Positions 10,696 to 21,701 of a DNA stretch of 64,000 nt are shown in pieces. Origin of the DNA: Synchiropus splendidus (taxonomy: Eukaryota; Chordata; Actinopteri; Syngnathiformes; Callionymidae); contig NC_071340.1 of assembly GCF_027744825.2 (NCBI RefSeq), positions 7,269,501 to 7,333,500 on the forward strand, read 5' to 3'. The notes below the pieces were generated by a model. The model saw nothing but the letters and a program-made list of their open reading frames with translations, was not told the origin of the DNA and did not search any database. Position 1 is the stretch's first letter. Each line of letters opens with the position of its first letter. A program made the position numbers and the translations under genes.

Positions 10696-13600
10696 TCATT
10701 GATCACTGTTAGAGCAGGTCTGCAGGTTCATGGTTCTAGCAGGTTCAAAGCCGCTGTACTTCCCGTCTGGACTTGGATACTCTTCTCTGACTCTCCACAC
10801 ACAGCAGCTGGGAATGGCAGGGTGGCTCTCCTCAGGTGGGAATCCGAATCTCCACTTCACGTATTGCTCGTAAGCGCAGTGTCGCAGGTCAGCAGTCCGA
10901 CCGACTGGAGCAAAAGGGTTCCGATACAAGAGCACGGCCTCCAGCAGAGGGCGATGAAGAACCAGTTGGCCAAACAGCGGTGATGAGGAGATGCAAGGGC
11001 CCTCTGAGTGACGGCAGCACAGCTCTTCCTGATGGTGAGGAGAAGCAGCGCAGCTGCCACACTTGCACCATCGTGGAGGACTGGGTCTGGGTCGATCTGC
11101 TTTTGCGGCCTGGTCCACACCATCGTCTGGCAGAGAGAGCACAGCTCTCAGGTGTATGGAGTCCTCCTGTCAGGTGCACAAAATAAAAGCTAGCACCCTT
11201 ATTGTTCACCTGGCCTCACCAAGGTTATACCTTCCGACACTGAAGAGATTTGGGTTTGATGTCTTGCAAGCTTTTCTTCTGGGAGCGTTTCACCAGCCGA
11301 AGGTGGTTCTCATCGACGTAGGAGACACACAGGATGCACTGACACCCAGTCAGAATCAGCAACAGCAAAGGTGACACAGCCCTGGTCACATCACACGACT
11401 TACCCCATTCTTGTCTTCCACCAGCTCCACTTTCTTCTCCGAGAGGTTTTGTCCAACTTCTGCAGAGTAGCAGCTGGTCCCAATCAGCCAGTCGATAATC
11501 ATCGTTGTCTGAAAACAAGTGCGGAGCAGGTCAGGAGCTGGAGATGGTTGAAGCGTTGCGAGTTTCCTCACCAAGGCGTAGTAGCACAGCGTGGAGCCGA
11601 TGTAGATGATGAGCTGGATGAAGCTGAACCTCCCTGCCTGGGATGGAAGAACACACTAAATGAATGTAACATCATCTGAAGCACAGTGCAACAGGTCGGT
11701 TGCAAGCAAGACCTTGAGCCCAGTACAAAGAACCAGAGTAGATCCACCAACAATAACAGAGGCTTGAATTAGCTGTTAAGACTCGACTCACCTGTCCGAA
11801 CACTATGACATCAAACCGGATCCCAAACGCTTTGTACAGGGTTCTCTCCTCCAGCCCCTTCTCTGTTCGGTACCTGGCATACCTGATGGAACACCATCAT
11901 CTCAGCCTCAGCACCAGAGCTGACCTCAGCGAGGTCCACTCACCTGAAGTTGTGGCCGGGGTACAGTGTCTTGTTGCTCTCCTTCTCATCCAGACGCCTG
12001 AAGGAATATTTGGGGAGACATCGGCCCATAAAATAGTCCAGATTACAATCCCATTTAATCTGGATGCCCATGACGCCACCCTGTGGTTAAAAATGCAGTG
12101 ACTTATTTCAATCGTTGAAGCGGTGACCTGGCATTTCTGCCACACCTGCAGAGCTGCACAGCACTGATCAACCTTTTCTCAAAGCTCTTTCACAGGTGAG
12201 ACGAGTAGATATTAAAAGTTGTCACTAGTTGCTTTGACGCACAAGAGATCTAGAGGGAGTGAGGGCAGAGAGAGGGGAGAAGGAGGGAGTTGGATTGACA
12301 GATCACCCAGTCACTTGGAATGGGCGGGTTAAATGAGGTCCTCCTTCAGTCCTGGATGTTCCACAAGTGACTGTTTTGTTGTTCTTTTGTTCACTCCCAA
12401 CAGTTTGCCTCCACACGGGGCGGGGTCTCGTCTGAACTGGGGCAGTACCCTGCCAGTTCTGAGGTCTTCCCACCGCACACAGTCAAAACCTGTTTTATTT
12501 ACTGAACTCATTCAATGACACTGGTACTGTGTTTGAGAGGCTAACACTTCCAGATTACTTGAAACTAGTCTGTAGCTATACTTCGCAGAAGGCTCTTCAC
12601 CACCATTACTCAACATAAGGGCAGCTGCTTCTTACCTGCTTACAAATACTTCATACCCAGTTTTTCTTGAATCTTGAAGTTCTTTCCTCTTCAGAAAGGC
12701 ACTGCCAATATTTCCAGACTTTTTGGCTCATATCTGGCCACTTTTTTGGCCTCTCTCTGTTGGTGTTCCTGCCACCTCAGGGCAGAAATAGTCAAGCGGC
12801 GGAATAGCTTCCTCACATAACATGGCTGGCAACTGGATGGAGCAGTTGACTGGATGACAACCGGCACATTTGGAATACTGAGCGACCTCTATGCCACGCC
12901 CCCTCACAAAGTAGGGCCACATTGAAGGTGCAAAAATGCTCCATGAAAAGCTTCTACCCCACCTACAGGGCGCAGGTATGATCTCCATCTTCTAGCTCTT
13001 GATAGCTGAGACTGACAAGAAGATACTGTTTGACTCATTTCTGCTTTCACTTGCTAAAACTGGATCGTGTTACACTTCCCCATTATTTTGCAACAAATGA
13101 CTCACTCTGCTGTCGTAGACTTTACAAATGCCAACGTCAAAAGGAATGAAATCCAAGTCAAAAATTCCATGTCTGAAGGGCCGCATTCAACTCTTCCTCA
13201 CGACGAACATGAACCGTCTGTCTGACCTCTATTGCCATTTCAGAGAACTTTTCTCCAGCCTCTCGCACGATGTCTCCCAGCCTGAAGATGGGGCACAGCG
13301 AGTCGTTGGCACGCTGACAGTGTTTGAGGTAGCCCACGTCCATCCACGGCAGAATGTTCCTTCTGGAGAGCAGAGGACACAGTGTAAGGTGCATATTCCT
13401 GTGGAGGGTGTTGAATTGAATAGCTTCATCTGTTGCCCTCAAATTCTCAGGATGTGTCAGTCAACAGTGTCCGAAAGAAGTGCACTACTGACAAGGTCAA
13501 GGTCGGCCGTTGACCCTGGATGAAGTCTTTCACCAGAAGTTCAGAGGTGCAGTTTGCTCCTGCCACATTGTTTCAATTTGACCATCAACCAGTTACTCAC

Positions 13601-15961
13601 CGAATAAAGTTGAAGGCTGGAAATTTAATGTTGTTTTTGATCAGGACAGTGAAGTTCTCAGCTGCAGCCAGCAGGGCAGGTCTGGGAATGAAAGCACCAG
13701 AGAATATCAGCTTAACCAACAGGGAGAGTGTGTGACCCATTAGGCTGCTCACCGCGGAGGGTTGGTCCTGGTTTCTACTGGACACCAGGCTGAGACCTCA
13801 CAGGTCTTTCTCAGCACGTCAAACTTCACACATGATCCGGTCTGAATCCCTGACAGGCGACAACAGTATGACACATGACTGCAGCTCCACATCACATTCC
13901 TCGGCTGCATCTCAACGCTGACGCCAGCAAAGCAGCCTGTTGAAGTGGGTCATTAGCTCGGAAGGGGATGAAACTAACTGAGGTAAAAAGCAGAACCAGT
14001 TTATAGAAGGGAAAGAGGAGCGCCAGGCAACTTCATCTTCAAACATGGTGGTGACTTCAGAGTCCTTAAAACCTCTGTCACATCCCAATCTTATTCTTTA
14101 AAAACAGCAGCAAAGAAAGAGCCATTTCTTGGCTTGAAAGACTTCAGTACCGTGGCTCTGCTTGTCCCAGGCTCCTCTCTCACAGTCTTTATCAGTGCGG
14201 CACGCTCTGCCGTTACGAGGGCCCTGCAGCATGAAATGAAAAAAAAAAGTTTATTCACCAGGTGTTTTAAAGGAAGAGAAAATCCAAAGCTCAGTGACAG
14301 AGGTCAGTACAGAGTGGCGTCTCCTCACCTCGGGGCAGGTGCCCTGCGTCTGTCTCTTCGTCACAATCACGTTGGTCATCACAAAGAAAGAGTTTTTGCT
14401 CTGAAAACAAATGGGTCTAAGAATCAGAACGTATTTGATCACTCAGCTCCCACCTGAGAGGTTCCACCATAGTCTGCCTCGTCCCACACCACGTCCCCCA
14501 CGTCGGGCACATGGGTCTGGGCCACCCCCTTCACCTTGGTGGTCACTGAGCTGACCACCAGATCAAACTCCTGGTACTTCTTGTTCCACAACATCATGAT
14601 GCTGCAGAGGAAGCAAAATACATGAGGCGAGGGACTTCTGTTTAGAAGGACAAGGACTCGGATCTGCTCTTCATGAGACGCTGCTGAAGTTCTTGTGCGG
14701 AAATGATTTTCCTGATCGCAACCGTACCAGGGAAGAGCTCTCATCCAACCCTGCTACAATGAACCCTGGCCTAGGAACGTCTCCACCGTTGCACTACGAT
14801 GCCTCTAAGCAGGAAACAAGCTGAGAGGTATACAGTATGTGTGATACCTGTGCATTATGTAGTGATGGGCTGATGAAGCTTCATGAAACAGTGTCCCCAT
14901 TTTCAGTTGCCCACTAGATGGCACTCTCCGCTCAAACTCTCTGGATTTGAACAACCATTTCAAATAAACTTGCCTCATTTTTAAACCAACAGCGCCACCT
15001 ACTGAGCTCTAAATGTACGGACACTGTTTTATGAAGCTTCATCTGCCCATCACCAGGGTTATGTTTATCAACCGTGAAGAACAGTGACCAGTTGTGGTTT
15101 TCATACTTTGTCGTTTCTTTTCATGACCAGATACAGACAACAGCTTACAGATAAACATTAGTACTGAAATTTGTTTTCAGAAAACTTCCTTTTGCAAATT
15201 TCAAGTACTTAGAAGTATAATTGATCCTTTAGCACTAGCATTGTTTTTTCCCCATTCAGACAAACCTAAATAAATATCTGGGGGTAAGTTTAATATTTGT
15301 TGTTAATTTCACTGTGAGACTTATAAAGGTCATATATCAGCATTTGGTATTGGCATTTAGCACCTTAATCTAATCTAATTTCATTATATTATTACATATA
15401 GATCTATATGTAATAATAGATTTAATGTTCGACTGTGACCCACAAGTTGAAATTGTTGAGCCTTGATGAGTTGCTTCCTTTTAAGGTCCAGTTTGGATTC
15501 TTATTTATCGCAACTCATGTGTCTTTTAACAACGATTCTTTTGTCCCTTCAGACACCAACAATAAGGTTCGTTTTAATTCACAGTTAGAAATAACATCAA
15601 CCCACTTCAATACCTCAAGCACTCGGAGGAAACTCAGCTCCTTTTAAACTCGATTTTCAAGCATGAAAAACAAACAACTTTTTCAATGGGGGACTTGTTT
15701 TGCAAAGCCCCCGATATTTACGCTGACTTCCGTCAACATCCCGTAAATCATCCGTCCAATGTTGACTGAAGTTGGCTGGAGTCGCGTGGAGAAAGTGAAC
15801 GGTGCAGAGAGACTCTGGGACGAAGATCTCCCTCCCACTCACCAGATGACCAGCAGGATGGTTCCGTTCAGAATCCATTTTAACGATCCGAGTTTGACGC
15901 TCTGGATTCGAACCAGTTTGTTGGTTTCATAGCGGCAGACAGCCAGCAGAGAGCAAGGCAT
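10696..15961 (-). CDS. p2rx7: P2X purinoceptor 7 (ATP-gated cation channel), 13 exons, complete
   Basis: Trimeric plasma-membrane channel opened by extracellular ATP. Exons, in transcript order: 15843-15961, 14454-14601, 14329-14400, 14151-14223, 13753-13849, 13601-13681, 13227-13362, 11944-12080, 11792-11882, 11572-11637, 11404-11508, 11231-11338, 10696-11166. All phases agree and give 567 residues (human 595, also 13 exons). The start has a good context (CACCATG) and an N-terminus like P2X7 (YETN..RIQS). ATP-site residues are present: K62 and K64 in TTKVKG, T181 and K185 in AENFTVLIKNN, N286-F-R288 and K305. TM2 is near residues 326-352. The long last exon encodes the P2X7-only ballast, with WCKCGSC, EELCC, LRHCAY and PSCC.WRVREEYP, which excludes P2X4. 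The cysteine-rich stretch just after TM2 is thinned out compared with mammals. It is tail to tail with dmtn and head to head with tmem175. Confidence 0.95.
14860..15055. mobile_element. hAT-type MITE in p2rx7 intron 1
   Basis: A 196-bp non-coding element begins TAGTGATGGGC and ends GCCCATCACCA. Its terminal inverted repeats (14863-14896 and 15020-15053) pair over about 34 bases with two mismatches; both contain GATGAAGCTTCAT. Flanking octamers GCATTATG (14852-14859) and GGGTTATG (15056-15063) match at six of eight positions, as expected for an aged 8-bp hAT target-site duplication. There is no transposase; it would have been moved by a related autonomous element. Confidence 0.75.
15387..15418. 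repeat. 32-nt perfect palindrome with no spacer
   Basis: Sixteen bases on each side of the centre (15402/15403, inside AGATCT) pair without mismatch; the core is CATATAGATCTATATG. It lies in p2rx7 intron 1, about 425 bp from exon 1. It could form a cruciform or be the residue of an inverted duplication. Confidence 0.85.
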
Positions 15962-16035
15962 GGTGCTGCGGTACCCGCCCGGGTCTGACGCGCTGGTCCC
16001 AGTGGACGGAGGCGGACTCCTCTTCCTGTTCCCAG

Positions 16036-16045
16036 GTCACATGAC
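16036..16045. promoter_or_regulatory. M-box/CLEAR-like E-box upstream of p2rx7
   Basis: GTCACATGAC contains TCACATGA, the palindromic M-box core bound by MITF/TFE family factors, and differs by one base from the CLEAR core GTCACGTGAC. It is about 75 bp upstream of the p2rx7 ATG. A ten-base match can arise by chance; function is inferred. Confidence 0.35.
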
Positions 16046-16260
16046 CACCAGCTGCAGCATGTTCATCGTCTTCACAGCTGCGGAATGCATCAAGTGAAAG
16101 TCACTGCACATCACAAAAAATGCCTTTAAAATCATTATTCTTGCAGTTAAAGTTTTTTTCCCCCACAGATTTAGCAAATATTTGTGACACTTCAGACACT
16201 ACATTTTAATGTTATTCCCCATTGTTTCATCTTTGTCAGTGTTAAAACTAAACGCTACAT

Positions 16261-16320
16261 CTAAATCTAAATCTCGGTTTTAAGGAGTTAGAGGCCCCTC
16301 TCCTTCGGGTTTAGATTTAG
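16261..16320. repeat. Imperfect hairpin-forming inverted repeat
   Basis: CTAAATCTAAA at 16261-16271 pairs perfectly with TTTAGATTTAG at 16310-16320. A second inner pair, AAGGAG (16282-16287) with CTCCTT (16299-16304), extends the stem with a bulge. It sits 300 bp upstream of p2rx7. Confidence 0.6.
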
Positions 16321-16436
16321 ACACACCCTTCTGCCCCTCAGATCCTCTGGCCGCCCTTGCAACTGAAAGTCTGTGGTTTTGAAAAGGTTACCCAGCAGCA
16401 ACTATTGTGGCAGGTGTGCGAGCTGCTTACCTGTGA

Positions 16437-17336
16437 TGATGTATACTGCTCTCCCTCAAGCAGCACTGGGACTCAGAGAGGAGCATGAGGATCTGGACAA
16501 GTGAAGCTGTAGAGGAGCTGCAGGCTTGTATGGAGACCACAGACTGGGAGGTGTTCAGGGCTGCCACCAACAATCTGGATGAGTATACAGACACTGTGAC
16601 TTCATGGATCAGCTACTGTGAAGAGTGCATAGTTCCAACACGCACCACGGTGAGTTATGCTAATGACAAACCTTGGTTCACAGCTAAACTCAGCCAGATT
16701 AGACGGGAACCACTGATCCTTCGTCCCATCTCATGTTGGCTGGTTCACCCATTCCTATTCTGGACTCCTTCTGCTTCCTGGGAACCACCATCACTGTGGA
16801 CCTCAAATGGGAGCCAACCATCAGGTCCCTCATCAAGAAGGCACAGCAGAGAATGTTCTTCTTGCGGCAGCTACGAAAACTACGACTGCCGACAAAGCTG
16901 CTGGTGGAGTTCTCCCCGGCCATCATCCAGTCCATCCACACCTCCCTTGCCACCTCCAGAGACAAGAGCAGACTGCAATCGTACGTTCTGCTAAGAAGGT
17001 GATCGGTTGCAACCTGCCACCTCTTCAGGACCTGTATGTCTCCAGGATCCAGAGACGTGCAGGTGGCTGCTGACCCTGCTCATCCTGGTCATGGACTGTT
17101 TGTCCCTCTTCCCTCTGGCAGGAGGCTACGGTCCATCCAGACCAGAACCTCCCGTCACAGGAACAGCTTCTTCCCCTCGGCCGTCATATAGATGAAATGG
17201 TCATCAGCCCTTGTTGTTTATTTATTATTTATTGATTATTATTTATTTGTATTCACTATCGCACGTTATTCCAAAGCACTTTCTTAGTTGGTGGTGTCCC
17301 CACTGACCATGGCAATAAAGCTGATTCTGATTTCTG
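16437..17336 (+). mobile_element. L2-clade LINE fragment, internally deleted
   Basis: An initial frame (about 16485-16715) reads EELQACMETTDWEVFRAATN and KPWFTAKLSQIRR, typical of the linker before the reverse transcriptase in teleost L2-like elements. It then jumps, in another frame (16733-17002), to SFCFLGTTI, IKKAQQRMFFLRQLRKL and AIIQSI, which belong after the reverse transcriptase. The 3' part encodes remnants of the conserved end (LQDLYVSR, LFPLAGG). It finishes with CAATAAAGCTGATTCTGATT, the usual L2-type tail. The 5' end and the entire polymerase core are missing, so it is dead. The exact left border is uncertain. Confidence 0.8.
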
Positions 17337-18187
17337 CTAAATCAGGAAAAAATGTGTGTCTTCATTTTTACATTCAGCGCCCCATAAGGAGGAGTCCTCA
17401 TTGGACTATGATGTTTGTTCATGATAGAGTGATCTGTAATGACAGTTAAAGAGGTGGGATGCTAGATTTGATCAACACTTCCAGTCTCAGAAGAAACCAC
17501 CTATAATCCTGGGATGGAAAACTGCTGGACAAAAAATGGACAAAAAGGTAAACATTGTTTTAATTTTTTTAAATCAAATATCTGTGTATTTTATCGGTTC
17601 TCGTCTAAGTGTTTGACATATGATGTTCCTCTTCCTTCCTTTAGATAATGAGTGTCTTGTTGCAGCAGCACAAATGAACATCTGTGAGGAAACAAAAAGA
17701 CATGTGTGTCATGATGTGGGAGGTCTGAACAACAGCACGACTGGGATGTGAGCGGCCATGGACTTGTTGTTGGGCACATTCTTCATCTGAACATTTCAGA
17801 GCTGGTATCACTGGAACAATACAGAATATTTACCAGCAGGCGGTTGAGGGCATAAATTGAATGTTGAAATAGACAAGACAGCTTCACCTTTTGTAAAGCG
17901 TTTATACCCCATCAACTGACTTGAAAAAAAAAAAAAAAAACTTGCGCAACATTTCTCAAATCTTTTAAGGGTCTGATGGTTGTTTCACTGAACATAGTAA
18001 CGTTTGGTGTTTATTGCGAACAGCTTCAGCTAAATTAATCCACCTTTCAATACACGTAATAAACATACGGATGACAATAAAACATGCTGGGCTGCAGGGA
18101 CCATGTGAAATTAAAACTTAATAGGTTGAAAAAAGAAAAGTCCTTTATGCTTTTGTTTTAAACTGCCTCGGAAACGCGTCTCAGTGG

Positions 18188-18205
18188 CGCTGTAGTACTA
18201 CAGCG
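18188..18205. repeat. 18-nt perfect palindrome upstream of tmem175
   Basis: CGCTGTAG followed by its mirror TACTACAGCG forms an uninterrupted palindrome 215 bp upstream of the tmem175 start codon, in the likely promoter or 5'UTR. A dimeric factor could bind it, but I do not recognise the site. Confidence 0.6.
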
Positions 18206-18419
18206 ATGATTTAAACTAAACAATAGTACTTTGTTTAGTGAAATTGAAGGATTTACTTTGGAGACAAAAGCGTGGTTAGGAGTGTGACCTCTCTTCCATC
18301 AACGATCTTTGCACCGCGACAGCTTCCGGATCCGGTGTTGTCAGCTGACCTGCCTCTGTTTGCAAACACCACCGTCCCGCGGCTCCTCACTGACTCGTGT
18401 CGCTCTGCGCTCCTCCACG

Positions 18420-20972
18420 ATGGGGGGACTGGACGACGACATCATCGTCGAGGAGGAGTCGGAGAAGCGGAGCCGCGCCGCCTCGCCCTGCGGCCACCCG
18501 GAGGACCTTTACGGCACTCAGTCCTCGCACCGGCTGCTGGCCTACAGCGACGCTCTCATCTCCATCATAGCAACCGTCATGGTGAGAACGTTCCTGAGAC
18601 ACGACAACAGGTGTCATTGCCTCCTTGCGCCAGTGTCTGGGGAACATGTCAAAACAGTCACTCCTTACTGTTTTACCGTAGAAACTATGACATCAGAACC
18701 ACACGCCTTTCTTCAGTGGTCCACTTGTGTGTTGAAACAAATGGCTGCTAGTGTCAAATGTCACATGTGTTTTGGTTATAAAACGCGGTCGTTGACACTC
18801 TTGCTAAATGCGTCATCCGTGATGAGCAGCTGCATCTCTCTGAAGAACATCTCTGGTCCGACAGATCCTGCCTGTGGCCCACACCAAAGTGACCAACGAG
18901 GAGGTGAGAGCTTTGTGACGTATGTCTGGTGAAGGAGGACTCTTCTCTGACTCTTCTGTCTGGAAGGTTGTAAGCCTTGCTGTTTTCCAGGAACTGACCC
19001 AGAGTGTCCAGCTCCTGCTGACCACCAAGATCGCCGTCTACCTGGTGACCTTCCTGATCGTGACGGTGGCCTGGGCAGCTCACATCAGGTCTGAGGCCCC
19101 TCACTGTCGTTTCCTCTGCTGCGCTCGTGACGTCAGTGTCTGTGTTGGTCAGGTTGTTCCAGGTGATCGTCCGAATCGATGACTGTCTGGCGCTGCTCAA
19201 CCTGGTGAGGAGCCGTGAACTGACACTCAGTAGAACTCTGGGTTCTAGTGGGTGTTAAACAGGGCGGTCAGCACTGGCTCTCACTGCTGTGTGTGTTTCC
19301 CAGGCCTGCATGATGCTGATCACCTTCCTGCCGTACACGGTCAGTCTGAGTCGCCCTGAAGAGAATACGACTTCATATTCAGTAAAATAACCAGGAGCTC
19401 AGTGAGAGGGAAGTGGAGGAGGGTTTGTCCCAGACAGTTCTCTACTAGCATGAACTGCAGGTTCCTTTATGGAGACAGCGGTTGCAGTGCCTTCTGAGTT
19501 GTGCATTTCAAATTGAAATGAAGCTCCGAAGCCTGAGGAGCTTAGACCTGCTCTGTCTCTGCTCCACAGTTCTCCCTGATGGCGACATTTCCTGCCAACG
19601 TCCTGGGCATCCTGCTCTTCTGTGGCTGTGTGATGGTGATCGGAGTCATTCAGGTGAGCGTCCAACACTTCCTGACTGTGTCTCGGAAGATCTCCCGTCA
19701 ACGCGCTGCTCACTTGTCGCTGCAGTCGGTGATCGTGCTCTACGCCTTCAGCCGTCCCTTCCTGCTCAACCATCAGATCCAGATCTCAGAGAACCCGACC
19801 CTCTACAGAAGCCACATCCTCAAAGTCATCATGAGGGTTCCGCTCATCTGTCTGATGGCCGGCGTGTGCTCCTTCATCTTGTTCCAGCTGGTGAGTGTCG
19901 CTCCTCCGTCTGACTCACAACCCTCCCGCCGTCTCCTGTCGCTCTGAACCTGTCTTGCAGTCGTACGTGCTTCTGGCCGTCGTCATCTTCCTGCCGTACA
20001 TCTCTCAAAGCATCGCCTGGTGTCGCAGCAAAGCCTTTGGTGGGTCCTCCAGCTGACCTGTCTGAGGAGCCACTCCACTGACCCGCTGCACGTCTGTCCT
20101 CAGGTCAGACGGAGGAAAGTCCAGACTCCATGGTGTTCTACTCCCTGCTGCCCAGCGAGCCTCTGAGCAAAGAGAGAGTGGAGGCTTTCAGTGATGGAGT
20201 CTACGCCATCGTGGCCACGCTGCTCATCCTGGACATCTGGTGAGGCTCGGTGACTGTCAAGTTGTTCATGGAAACTTAGCATCTGTTCTCCCTCTTGTCC
20301 TGCAGCGAAGACAACGTCCCAGACCCTGCCGTGGTCCAGGAACAGTTTGGCGGGAGTCTCATCGAGGCTCTGAAGGTCTACGGTCCAGAGTACCTGGCCT
20401 ACTTTGGCTCCTTCGCCACTGTTGGCCTCCTCTGGTTCGTCCACCACTCTCTCTTCCTGCACATCACCAAGGCCACGCGCCTCATGGGTCTGCTCAACAC
20501 CCTGTCGCTGGCGTTTGTCGGCGGTTTGCCCTTGGCGTATCAGCTGACGCACGAGTTCCCGCGCAACTCCCGCAACGAGCTGGAGGCCATTCAGATCAGC
20601 TGCGTCATCATTTTCTTTGCAGGGATTTTCCAGCTCACCATCTGGGTGGCGGCGCTGCACAGCGAGCGGGAAACCCTGCACCCGCGCGTCAGATACAGCG
20701 GCTGCGAGCACGTCTTCATGCTCGCCAAGCTGTCCTTGTACCCCTGCGTCACTCTGGGGACCTTTTTCCTCACGTGCGTGCTGAGTCGCTTCAGCGCCTC
20801 CATCTTCCACCTGATGGAGATCACAGTGCCCGTCGCCTTCCTGGTGCTGCGGCTCCTGGTGCGCTTTGCTTTGGCCTTGCTGCGCCTGCTTTTTCGCCCG
20901 AACCCGCCAGATCCAGGCAGAGTTGTGGAAGAAGACGCCACCGTGCCCTTCAACCCTCTAGCCACCGAGTGA
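18420..20972 (+). CDS. tmem175: TMEM175 endolysosomal K+/H+ channel, 10 exons, complete
   Basis: TMEM175 conducts K+ and protons across late endosomal and lysosomal membranes and tunes lysosomal pH. Exons: 18420-18581, 18865-18903, 18991-19088, 19153-19204, 19304-19339, 19570-19653, 19726-19890, 19961-20039, 20104-20239, 20306-20972; total 505 residues (human 504). The ATG has a strong context (A at -3, G at +4). There are two six-helix repeats. Repeat 1 opens with HRLLAYSDALISIIATVM then ILPVAHTK; repeat 2 with RVEAFSDGVYAIVATLLI. The isoleucine of each first pore helix is kept, as is the histidine in PVAH. The repeat 1 motif has Y where human has F (AYSDA for SFSDA). The long last exon contains LAYFGSFATVGLLWFVHHSL and GLLNTLSLAFVGGLPLAYQ. 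The N-terminal acidic cluster EEESE resembles a sorting region, but this is inferred. Tail to tail with cds1. Confidence 0.96.
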
Positions 20973-21400
20973 CACCAGTCATGTTGGGCCGTGGGCAGAG
21001 CCTCACATTGCCTCTCCGTCCTGCCAGCTTGCTGGTCATGTGCTGCAGAAATTAATTTGTCCACTATTAGCTTCAGCTCCTGCTGCATTGCTTCTCCTGA
21101 CGATCTCATGCATTGCCACTGGTGGCCAGTAGAGGACAGTGTTGTCAGTATTGAGTTGATCAAGTGGAAGAATTGAACATGAAGTTGCCGTCATCCACCA
21201 TGAAAAGCAGCTGGAAAAACGGAGACTGTCCCTGGAGATCATGGTGACCTGGTGTGAGATGTGAATCTGCCACCATGATCATGTCGTTACATCCGTCCAT
21301 CTGTCAGACGAATGTTGTTCAGAGGCTCTTAAAATTATCTCCTGGTCAGGAAAATTTTCGGACGCATTCAAACTCGTAACTTTGCACTGTCAAACTATCT

Positions 21401-21446
21401 AATATATATATATATATGATATATATGATATATATCATATATATAA
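21401..21446. repeat. AT-dinucleotide tract with a 26-nt perfect palindrome
   Basis: TA repeats broken by GAT and CAT. The stretch 21419-21444 is a perfect palindrome. It lies in the tmem175 3'UTR, so the RNA would form an AU hairpin. Confidence 0.8.
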
Positions 21447-21701
21447 TTTTTTTTGGGTGAGGGGAAACAGTTAAATGAAGATGATCTAGTTTTATTGATG
21501 ATCGTGTTTTGTACGAGAAAGCGACATGGGTTTTGAATCCCAAAATAAATTGTTCGCTTGTTCGAGGCTTGTTCGGAGTATATGTAGTTCTTCTACCAGA
21601 GGGAGTCACTGTTGTTAGTCAAGTCATGCCTCTTTCTTTATGTTGACATGAATTTAAAGTATGATGCACTTTAACTGTTGTTTCCAGTCTTCACTATTTA
21701 A

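Larger units (their letters stand above)
15962..18419. other. Head-to-head interval between p2rx7 and tmem175 with both promoters
   Basis: The 2,458 bp separating the two start codons must carry the 5' ends of both genes unless there are further non-coding exons. A GC-rich patch lies just upstream of p2rx7 (15961-16080). An L2 fragment occupies about 16437-17336. AT-rich sequence with a poly(A) run (17923-17940) follows, then a moderately CpG-rich stretch from about 18170 to the tmem175 start. I see no unambiguous TATA box. Confidence 0.6.

Noticed and set aside
10836..11209. Several overlapping frames on both strands over the last p2rx7 exon
   Set aside because: Only the frame ending at 10696 matches the P2X7 ballast domain; the others are shadows.
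10696..15961. P2X4 as the identity of the P2X gene
   Set aside because: The long last exon with the cysteine-rich ballast and the YETN N-terminus are specific to P2X7.
20240..21055. Long plus-strand open frame of 271 codons and minus-strand frame of 236 codons (20100-20810) over the end of tmem175
   Set aside because: They are shadows of the GC-rich last tmem175 exon in other frames; the in-frame product matches TMEM175 over its full length.
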